Assembly: GCA_015065935.1 (NCBI GenBank)
Contig: SVPI01000006.1
Coordinates: 1 to 64,000 of the forward strand
DNA from: Oscillospiraceae bacterium
GTDB taxonomy: Bacteria > Bacillota > Clostridia > Oscillospirales > Acutalibacteraceae
DNA length: 64,000 nt
Direction: 5' to 3'
Numbering within the stretch: position 1 is the stretch's first letter; every line of letters starts with the position of its first letter. The notes under the pieces were generated by a model. It had not been told where the DNA came from and made no database searches. It worked only from the letters and a program-made list of their open reading frames with translations. Positions 34,297 to 40,625 of this stretch are shown here, one piece after another. The position numbers and the translations under genes were made by a program.

Positions 34297-36858
34297 ATGG
34301 CTAAACAAGAAAAGGTTTATTGGCCCGAAAGCGAAGAAACCAATATTTTACCTGTTGAAATTGTTGATGAAGTTAAAAGCAGTATGCTGCAGTACGGTAT
34401 GTCGGTTCTCGTTGGTCGAGCACTGCCTGATGTTCGTGACGGTTTAAAGCCTGTTCACCGCAGAATTCTTTATACAATGTATGAAAACGGCCTAACCCCC
34501 GAAAAGGCATACAGAAAGTGCGCCGACACCGTTGGTTCGGTGCTTGGTCGTTATCATCCCCACGGTGATAGCTCCGTTTACGATGCAATGGTAAGAATGG
34601 CGCAGGATTTCTCTCTCCGCTATCCTTTAATTGATGGACACGGTAACTTTGGTAATATTGATGGCTACCCTGCCGCCGCTTACCGTTATACCGAGTCTAA
34701 AATGAATCGTTTATCGGTTCATATGCTTGATGATATTGATAAGGATACCGTTGATTTTGTTCCAAACTATGATGACCGCTTAAAGGAGCCCACAGTTCTG
34801 CCTGTTCGTTTCCCACAGCTGCTTGTTAACGGCTCCAGCGGTATTGCCTTTGGTATGGCAACCGAAATCCCGCCCCATAACCTGGGCGAAACCATCGATG
34901 CAATGTGCTGCCTTATTGATAACCCCGATGCCGATTTAAGTGAACTTTGCGAGTATATTAAGGGTCCCGACTTCCCCACCGGCGGCATTATTATGGGCAG
35001 AGCAGGCATCCGTGCCGCCTATGCAACAGGTAAGGGTAAAATTATTGTTCGCGGTAAAACCGAAATTGAGGAGCTTTCAAACGGAAAATTCCGCATTGTT
35101 ATTACCGAAATCCCATACAAGGTTAGAAAAGAAGCACTAGTTAAGAAAATCTACGATTTGGCTGCCGAAAAGCGTGTTGAGGGCATTGACGATGTTGTTG
35201 ACTACTCCTCAAAGCGTGATGGCGGTATCAGAATTGTTGTTGATGTAAAGCGAGATGCTAACCCTCAGGTAGTACTCAACAAGCTTTTCTCCTATACCGA
35301 GCTTCAAACCACCTTTGGCGCCAACCTTATTGCTATTGTCGGCGGCAAGCCCCAGATTCTCACCTTAAAGGATATGCTCCAAAACTGCATTGACTTCCAG
35401 TGTGAGATTATTGAGCGCAGAACAGCCTTTGATATGAAAAAGGCACAGGAGCGCGCCCATATTTTAGAGGCGCTTAATACTGCTATTGACTTTATTGATG
35501 AGGTTATCTCCATTATCAGAACCTCTAAAACCATTCCCGAATCTAAAGAGCGTTTATCCGAGCGCTTTGGCTTTGACGATGTGCAGACAACCGCCATTGT
35601 TCAGATGCAGCTCGGAAAACTTGCAGGTATGGAAAAACAAAAAATTGAGGATGAGCTTAAAGAAAAGCACGCCTTTATTAAGGAATGTCAGGAAATTTTG
35701 GCTTCCCACAGCCGTGTTCTTGACATTGTTAAGACCGAGGCATTAAACCTTCGTGATAAGTATTCCGATGACCGCCGCACCGAAATTTCAGCAGTTTCGG
35801 GCGAGGTTGATATTGAAGACCTTATCCCTGAGGAGGAATGTGTGCTCACAAAGACCAGAAACGGCTATATTAAGCGCATTCCTTCAAGTGAATATTCTGT
35901 TCAGAACCGTGGCGGCAGAGGCATTCGCGGTATGACCACAAGAGAAGATGACATTGTGGAAAATATGTTTGTCTGCTCCTCCCACGATTATATTCTTATG
36001 TTCTCAAATCTCGGCAGAATTTATAAGCTTAAGGCTTATGAAATCCCTGAGGGCAGCCGTATTGGCAAGGGAATGAATATGGTTAACATTTTACCCCTTA
36101 TGTCGGGTGAAAAAATCACCAACATTCTCCCCTGCGATGATGTTAACACCGATGCCTATGTGGTTATGGTTACCAAAAACGGCACCATTAAGAGAACCCA
36201 TCTTGACCAGTTCCAGAATATAAGAAAAACCGGTATTATTGCCCTTTCTCTTGATGAGGGCGATGAGCTTGCCTTTACCGAAATGACAAACGGCTCGGAT
36301 GAGCTGCTTATTGCCACCAAAAAAGGTATGGCAATTCATATTAGTGAGACCGATGTTCGCCCCATGGGCAGAACTGCGATGGGCGTTCGCGCAATTAAAC
36401 TAAAGGCGGATGACAGCGTTGTTGCAATGACCAAGGTAAATGAAAACACCGTTGTACTCACCGTTACCGAAACAGGCTACGGCCGTAAGAGCTCTATTGC
36501 CGATTACAGGCTACAAAACCGCGGCGGTAAGGGTATTACCAATTACCGCGTAGAAAAATACGGTGATGTTGCGGCTGTGCTTAATGTAACCGATGATGAC
36601 GATGTTATTATGATTGCCTCCGATGGCGTTATTATAAGAGTTCCTGCAAGTCAAATCAGCACCTTTAACCGCCCCTCAAAGGGTGTAAGGGTGAAAAGAG
36701 TTACAGGCGACACCATAATTCTTTCTGCGGCTATAAGCGAACACGATGATGAGGAGGAATTTACCTCTCCCGAAGCCCCCGAAGCCGATGCGGCTGAGGC
36801 TATAACGGAAGAGGAAAATGAAGGGGAAAACGAAACTGAAGAAATAGCAGAGGAATAA
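34297..36858 (+). CDS. gyrA: DNA gyrase subunit A
   Basis: DNA-cleaving subunit. 853 residues: winged-helix/tower with catalytic Tyr131 in AAYRYTE, then the six-bladed C-terminal domain (GYIKRIPSSEY, RGGRGIRGMTTR as the GyrA box). The quinolone region reads HPHGDSSVYDAMVRMAQ with Ser92 and Asp96, the usual susceptible residues. It ends in a 40-residue acidic tail. GGAGAG precedes the ATG, 19 bases after gyrB. Confidence 0.98.
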   Translation: MAKQEKVYWPESEETNILPVEIVDEVKSSMLQYGMSVLVGRALPDVRDGLKPVHRRILYTMYENGLTPEKAYRKCADTVGSVLGRYHPHGDSSVYDAMVRMAQDFSLRYPLIDGHGNFGNIDGYPAAAYRYTESKMNRLSVHMLDDIDKDTVDFVPNYDDRLKEPTVLPVRFPQLLVNGSSGIAFGMATEIPPHNLGETIDAMCCLIDNPDADLSELCEYIKGPDFPTGGIIMGRAGIRAAYATGKGKIIVRGKTEIEELSNGKFRIVITEIPYKVRKEALVKKIYDLAAEKRVEGIDDVVDYSSKRDGGIRIVVDVKRDANPQVVLNKLFSYTELQTTFGANLIAIVGGKPQILTLKDMLQNCIDFQCEIIERRTAFDMKKAQERAHILEALNTAIDFIDEVISIIRTSKTIPESKERLSERFGFDDVQTTAIVQMQLGKLAGMEKQKIEDELKEKHAFIKECQEILASHSRVLDIVKTEALNLRDKYSDDRRTEISAVSGEVDIEDLIPEEECVLTKTRNGYIKRIPSSEYSVQNRGGRGIRGMTTREDDIVENMFVCSSHDYILMFSNLGRIYKLKAYEIPEGSRIGKGMNMVNILPLMSGEKITNILPCDDVNTDAYVVMVTKNGTIKRTHLDQFQNIRKTGIIALSLDEGDELAFTEMTNGSDELLIATKKGMAIHISETDVRPMGRTAMGVRAIKLKADDSVVAMTKVNENTVVLTVTETGYGRKSSIADYRLQNRGGKGITNYRVEKYGDVAAVLNVTDDDDVIMIASDGVIIRVPASQISTFNRPSKGVRVKRVTGDTIILSAAISEHDDEEEFTSPEAPEADAAEAITEEENEGENETEEIAEE

Positions 36859-36864
36859 TTCCCT

Positions 36865-37863
36865 ATGGATGATGCTTTACTTGAACTTGAAATCCGAGAA
36901 AAGCGGAGAATTGCCCGCAAAAACGAAAAGGATGGCATTCGCCGCCTTGGCAACGCCCTGGGGCTTGCCTACGGCGCAGTTCTCCTGATTTCCCTCGGTT
37001 GGTACACCATTTTGGCCGTTATTCTCGGCATTTTTGGTGTTTCACGAAGCTATATGGATAATATTATCAGCGACCCTGCCGTTTCCTGCTTTGTGCAGAT
37101 AGTTTTATCCATTGCCTTTTTCATACTCCCCTTTTCGGCGGTTATGAAATGGGGCGGGTTTAATACGGATGAGCTGTTACCCTTTGGCAGACCCAAAAGA
37201 GGCAGTTTTTTGCCGCTTACCCTAATAGGCATTGGTGCGGCGGCGTTTTCCAACATTGCAAACTCGGTTAGCGGAATGATATTCATTAGCTTAGGCTTTC
37301 CCGATAAGTATATCGAGTCCGCCTATCCCGAAGGCATTTTCGGTGTAACCCTCGCCTTTATCTCCACCGCTATAGTTCCTGCTTTTGTTGAGGAATTTGG
37401 AATGCGCGGTGTTTGCCTTGGGTCACTGCGGCGTTATGGTGATGGCTTTGCAATAATCGTTTCATCGGTTTTGTTCGGCCTTATCCACGGCAACTTTACA
37501 CAAATTGCCTTTGCCGCCATAATCGGTCTTGCGGCAGGCTATGCCACGGTTAAAAGCGGCTCAATGTGGCCCGCTATTATCATTCACTTTGTTAATAACT
37601 TTATTTCGGTGGGTGTTTATTATTTTAGCGAGTGGTTTGGGCTTGAGTTTGCAAATGTTATTTACCTCTTTGTGCTGTGCTTTAACCTGCTTCTCGGAGT
37701 TTTGGGTATTTTCCTTTTATCGAGAAAGGAAAACGAAAACCTTGAAACCGAGGAAAACAAAACGGTTGCCACCACTAAGGATAAGCTGATTTGGTTCTTC
37801 ACCTCCCCAATTGTTATAATTTGCATTATTTTAACCCTTGTTGAGGCTGTCTTTTTAAGATAA
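36865..37863 (+). CDS. CPBP family intramembrane metalloprotease
   Basis: 332-residue membrane protein with about eight hydrophobic segments and the CPBP (Abi) motifs: EEFGMRG (EExxxR), SVLFGLIHGNF (FxxxH) and IIHFVNNF (HxxxN). Relatives include Rce1 proteases and bacteriocin-immunity proteins; substrate unknown. The N-terminal 25 residues are strongly charged (LELEIREKRRIARKNEKDG). It starts 6 bases after gyrA, so it may be co-transcribed, and ends at a clear terminator. Confidence 0.92.
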   Translation: MDDALLELEIREKRRIARKNEKDGIRRLGNALGLAYGAVLLISLGWYTILAVILGIFGVSRSYMDNIISDPAVSCFVQIVLSIAFFILPFSAVMKWGGFNTDELLPFGRPKRGSFLPLTLIGIGAAAFSNIANSVSGMIFISLGFPDKYIESAYPEGIFGVTLAFISTAIVPAFVEEFGMRGVCLGSLRRYGDGFAIIVSSVLFGLIHGNFTQIAFAAIIGLAAGYATVKSGSMWPAIIIHFVNNFISVGVYYFSEWFGLEFANVIYLFVLCFNLLLGVLGIFLLSRKENENLETEENKTVATTKDKLIWFFTSPIVIICIILTLVEAVFLR

Positions 37864-37887
37864 CAAAAACCTCGCATAAATTAGATA

Positions 37888-37917
37888 AACGCCGGAAACT
37901 CGATTTTCGGCGTTTTT
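37888..37917 (+). terminator. terminator after the CPBP gene
   Basis: AAACGCCGgAAA / TTTtCGGCGTTTTT stem, ending the gyrA-CPBP transcript. Confidence 0.88.
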
Positions 37918-37945
37918 GGTTCGACTTTCGTCAGCCCGAATAAAA

Positions 37946-37961
37946 TGTTTCACGTGAAACA
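37946..37961. promoter_or_regulatory. parS: parS site 2
   Basis: TGTTTCACGTGAAACA, identical to the site at 32280. It ends just before the tadA ribosome binding site, so bound ParB could affect tadA expression (inference). Confidence 0.95.
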
Positions 37962-37973
37962 AAAGGAATGTTT

Positions 37974-38417
37974 ATGGATAAGAAATTTATGTACAAGGCC
38001 ATTGAGTTAGGTCTTGAGGCGGCAAAAAACGGAGAAATCCCTGTAGGTGCAGTGGTTGTCAGAAACGGTGAAATTGTGGGTGTTGGCAAAAATGACCGCG
38101 AGCAAACCTCAAGTGCGCTGGGTCACGCCGAAATCAGAGCCATTGAGGCGGCATCAAAAAAGCTTAACAGCTGGCGGCTTGATGACTGCGAGCTTTATGC
38201 GACATTAGAGCCCTGTGTTATGTGTGCCGGCGCCATTATAAATTCAAGAATAAAAGCTGTGATTTTTGGCGCTTATGATTTTGCGGCGGGCGCCTGCGGC
38301 AGTGCGCAAAATGTTTTCACAGCAAACAAAAATGTGGAAATTTATTCCGGAATTTGCGAAAATCAGTGCACCGAAATGCTGCAAAATTTCTTTAAGAATT
38401 TAAGAAGCCAAGGTTAA
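37974..38417 (+). CDS. tadA: tRNA-specific adenosine deaminase
   Basis: Zinc deaminase converting A34 to inosine in tRNA-Arg(ACG). 147 residues: GHAEIRAIEAA (HAE zinc and proton-shuttle site), LEPCVMCAGAI (PCxxC) and the C-terminal helix. The ATG at 37974 is chosen because AAAGGA lies 7 bases upstream; the ATG two codons earlier overlaps that site. Its likely substrate tRNA is encoded at 22195-22271. The gene directly follows a parS site. Confidence 0.95.
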   Translation: MDKKFMYKAIELGLEAAKNGEIPVGAVVVRNGEIVGVGKNDREQTSSALGHAEIRAIEAASKKLNSWRLDDCELYATLEPCVMCAGAIINSRIKAVIFGAYDFAAGACGSAQNVFTANKNVEIYSGICENQCTEMLQNFFKNLRSQG

Positions 38418-38575
38418 CATAACAACACAAATTTAATCAAAGCGTTGGGTTTACATAATATCGTTAATTTAATTTTTATAACATAGTAAATAATGGGGCT
38501 AAAACATATTATATAGGTTTACATAACACAAACCTAAAAAGCAAAAATCGCCGCGGCGGTTTGGTTTACATAATG
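38412..38575 (+). repeat. cluster of four GGTTTACATAA motifs
   Basis: GGTTAACATAAC (38412, spanning the tadA stop), GGTTTACATAATA (38448-38460), GGTTTACATAACA (38516-38528, followed by AAACC to form a small inverted repeat) and GGTTTACATAATG (38563-38575). Flanks are not alike. The rest of 38418-38639 is AT-rich, with a GC-rich palindrome CGCCGCGGCG at about 38550; I see no gene in it. Confidence 0.6.
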
Positions 38576-38639
38576 TTGCATCTCCCCTGCCCTTTTCTTG
38601 CTTTTTTTAATCAAAAAAATTTAAAGTAATAAAACAAAA

Positions 38640-38699
38640 AACGCTCTCATAAAATTAACTAAGTCCTTTTAATAAGGTGGTTAACAAAATGAGAGCGTT
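38640..38699 (+). promoter_or_regulatory. hairpin masking the spoIIID start
   Basis: AACGCTCTCAT (38640-38650) pairs perfectly with ATGAGAGCGTT (38689-38699), which contains the spoIIID start codon. Inside, TTAAC pairs with GTTAA and CCTT with the AAGG of the ribosome binding site (38674-38677). Confidence 0.6.
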
Positions 38700-38937
38700 G
38701 TCCTTTGATAGAGCTGTTGTTTTAGGACAGTATATTATCGAAACAGGCGGCACCGTAAGGTCTGCGGCAAAGGTGTTCAAGGTGAGCAAATCAACGGTGC
38801 ACAAGGATGTTACCGAGCGGCTAAAGCGCAGTCAGCCCGCCCTTTATAAACAGGTTAAGGCGGTGCTGGAGAAAAATAAGCAGGAGCGCCACATAAGGGG
38901 CGGTATGGCAACCAGAAAGAAATATAAGGGAGAATGA
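38689..38937 (+). CDS. spoIIID: sporulation transcriptional regulator SpoIIID
   Basis: DNA-binding protein that adjusts the mother-cell (sigma-E) gene set during sporulation. 82 residues: RAVVLGQYIIETGGTVRSAAKVFKVSKSTVHKDVTERL is the helix-turn-helix, followed by the basic C-terminal region KNKQERHIRGGMATRKKY. The ATG at 38689 is chosen because AAGGTGG lies 8 bases before it; the upstream GTG is part of that site. The start lies in a stable hairpin. Confidence 0.96.
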   Translation: MRALSFDRAVVLGQYIIETGGTVRSAAKVFKVSKSTVHKDVTERLKRSQPALYKQVKAVLEKNKQERHIRGGMATRKKYKGE

Positions 38938-38964
38938 AAAAGCACCTATTTAGGGTGCTTTTTC
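38937..38964. terminator. bidirectional terminator between spoIIID and the small Cys gene
   Basis: AAAAAGCACC, 6-base loop, GGGTGCTTTTT, starting at the spoIIID stop and ending just before the stop of the convergent small gene. Confidence 0.88.
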
Positions 38965-38966
38965 AT

Positions 38967-39134
38967 TTAATAAAATTCCCTATACATTTCTTTTATTTTT
39001 TCCAGTTTGTCGAAATCTACATCAGGGAAAACACAACCCTCACAAAAGCCCTGTATATTAATGTTTATATGCTCTAAAATACAGGTACCATCCTTTTGAT
39101 AAATACAAAAATAATTTTCACAAGACAGCAGCAT
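38967..39134 (-). CDS. small Cys-rich protein, 55 residues
   Basis: MLLSCENYFCIYQKDGTC then ILEHININIQGFCEGCVFPDVDFDKLEKIKEMY. Five cysteines in a CxxxxC...C...CxxC pattern. I recall similar short proteins from Clostridia (CENNFCIY...GxCxxC...), unnamed and of unknown function; a metal site is plausible. GGGTGAT lies before the ATG. It converges on spoIIID and is divergent from the small HTH gene. Too short for most gene finders. Confidence 0.7.
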   Translation of the reverse strand: MLLSCENYFCIYQKDGTCILEHININIQGFCEGCVFPDVDFDKLEKIKEMYREFY

Positions 39135-39173
39135 ATTTTATCACCCGATTACAATATAATGTACCCTATTTAT

Positions 39174-39229
39174 GGGGATTATATCCCCTTAATAATTAAG
39201 ATTATAACCCCCATAATAATATGTGTCAA
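39174..39229 (+). promoter_or_regulatory. palindromes upstream of the small HTH gene
   Basis: GGGGAT-TAT-ATCCCC (39174-39188) and, further on, TAACCCCC / GGGGGTA, the second arm of which forms the ribosome binding site. Either could be an operator for the adjacent Cro/C1-type protein. Confidence 0.45.
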
Positions 39230-39241
39230 GGGGGTATTGTT

Positions 39242-39439
39242 GTGATAGTTTTTGACAAATTATGGATTACAATGAAAAACAAAGGCTTTTCTACCTACAA
39301 ATTGCGGGAAGAATGTGGAATTGACAGCAAAACAATAAGGCGACTGAAGGCAAACGAAAATATTGAAACAAAAACCATTGATAAGTTGTGTTTGGCATTA
39401 AATTGCCGCGTTGAAGATATAATAGAATATAAAAAATAA
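39242..39439 (+). CDS. small Cro/C1-type HTH protein
   Basis: 65 residues, almost only an XRE-type helix-turn-helix: KGFSTYKLREECGIDSKTIRRLKANENIETKTIDKLCLALNCRVEDIIEY. This class of stand-alone regulators is common in Clostridia, often in mobile or stress loci. GTG start at 39242 with AAGGGGG 8 bases upstream; upstream palindromes may allow autoregulation. Its stop codon touches the structured element at 39438-39748. Confidence 0.85.
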   Translation: MIVFDKLWITMKNKGFSTYKLREECGIDSKTIRRLKANENIETKTIDKLCLALNCRVEDIIEYKK

Positions 39440-39748
39440 AAGCACAGGATACGGAACGTACCCTTAAGGAAAAAACGCCTAAAAAAGCAACTTTTTGCGG
39501 TCTAATGTGTTAAAAAGACACGGTATGCGTCAGCATTACCGTGTCTTTTCGCCTTTTATACCACTAAAAATTTATCTTTTTTAGGTGCAAGCAGTTTTGT
39601 AACATAAAAATTTGTTCTATTATCGAAGCCGACAAACCGCAGGAATACTTTGTGTCTTTCAAGGTTTGAGGCAAAGAGAATAGGCAAATTTTTGTTCCAA
39701 AACCGATTTGTCCTTAAAGGTACGTTCCGTTTGTTTTCCTGTGCTTTT
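39438..39748 (-). ncRNA. candidate structured RNA/element C, relative of element B
   Basis: Terminal stem in two blocks: AAAAGCACAGGA (39438-39449) with 39737-39748, and GGAACGTACC... (39453-39470) with 39711-39728, one mismatch. Read on the minus strand: hairpin 1 (39685-39703 with 39594-39614) encloses GCC-T-CAAACC / GGTTTG-TC-GGC (39628-39672); hairpin 2 AAAAGACACGGTA / TACCGTGTCTTTT (39513-39549) is capped by GC-TGAC-GC. The core between TTTGCCTCAAA and GTCGGCTTC aligns with element B (27611-27662). Terminal stems are unrelated in sequence. No coding frame; promoter not identified. Confidence 0.6.
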
Positions 39749-39780
39749 TAATTTGCATAAAAACAATCTTCTGTCTTTTT

Positions 39781-39809
39781 CGGGATGTCGTAAACGCCAT
39801 CCCCTACAA
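39781..39809 (-). repeat. TTGTAGG hairpin repeat, copy 2
   Basis: On the minus strand TTGTAGG then GGATGGCG-TTTA-CGACATCC: a hairpin with one G-A mismatch. Nearly the same as the copy at 47062. Confidence 0.65.
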
Positions 39810-39843
39810 TATCACACAATATATTTTTGCGGTTATGGGTAGA

Positions 39844-40623
39844 TTATTTTCCATTTTTTATAATCTCATAATTCCTTAAAATTACCTTTCCGCCGCGCCA
39901 GGTGTAGGCTCTGTCACAAAAATCCTCGGTGGGGGAGAAGCAGGAGCGATAGGAACTTATAAATTCGGCAATATCGGTTAGGTCTTTGCCATTATTTTCA
40001 GGGCAGACCTCACTGCAAATATCACAGCCCCAAACACAGCCGCTTTTTTTAATCACAGCCTGCTGTTCGGCCGAAAGCTCGCCCTTTTGCTGGGTGATTT
40101 TTGAAAGGCAGTCTTCATTTTTAAGCCCCACAGGGCAGGCCGCCTTGCATTTCCCACAACCCAAGCAGTGGGTGGGGGAGTGGTCGGCAATTTTAAGGTC
40201 TAGGTCGGTTACAATTTCGCCTAAAAAGACAAAGCTGCCGAACCTATCATCAATAAAAAGACCGTTTTGCCCCACTCTTCCGAGCCCTGTTTTTGAAAGG
40301 GCTAAAACCTCATTTATAGGGGAATTATCAATAAAAGGCTCAAAGGCGTTTTCCGGAAAAAGCGCCTTTAATTTTTCTGCCGCGGTATTAAGCATTTCGC
40401 CGCAAACAAGGTGATAATCTTTAGTGGCGGCATAGCGGCTTATATTTTTTGGCGGCGCGCTTTCCACCCTATAGGGAAAAACAGCGCAAATAACCGTTTT
40501 TGAATTTTGGGGCAGGCGGGCAGAATTTCGGCAGGGGAGAAGGGCATTTTTTACCCCTTCGTAAGTGCAAAAGCCCACTCTGTTTATGCCGCAGGAATTT
40601 AAAATTTCTATAATTCTTTCCAT
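39844..40623 (-). CDS. QueG-like epoxyqueuosine reductase, short form
   Basis: 259 residues: DUF1730-type N-terminal region (NSCGINRVGFC, VFPYRVE, DNSPINEV, GLGRVGQNGLFID) followed by two [4Fe-4S] motifs, CLGCGKCKAACP and CVWGCDICSEVCP. QueG reduces epoxyqueuosine to queuosine in tRNA using cobalamin and Fe-S clusters. The C-terminal HEAT-like tRNA-binding domain of the roughly 380-residue enzymes is missing, so the assignment to QueG proper is uncertain. Starts 3 bases after the ABC gene ends. Confidence 0.8.
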   Translation of the reverse strand: MERIIEILNSCGINRVGFCTYEGVKNALLPCRNSARLPQNSKTVICAVFPYRVESAPPKNISRYAATKDYHLVCGEMLNTAAEKLKALFPENAFEPFIDNSPINEVLALSKTGLGRVGQNGLFIDDRFGSFVFLGEIVTDLDLKIADHSPTHCLGCGKCKAACPVGLKNEDCLSKITQQKGELSAEQQAVIKKSGCVWGCDICSEVCPENNGKDLTDIAEFISSYRSCFSPTEDFCDRAYTWRGGKVILRNYEIIKNGK

Positions 40624-40625
40624 AG

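Noticed and set aside
34560-34600. Quinolone-resistance changes in gyrA
   Set aside because: The GDSSVYD segment keeps Ser and Asp at the two key positions.
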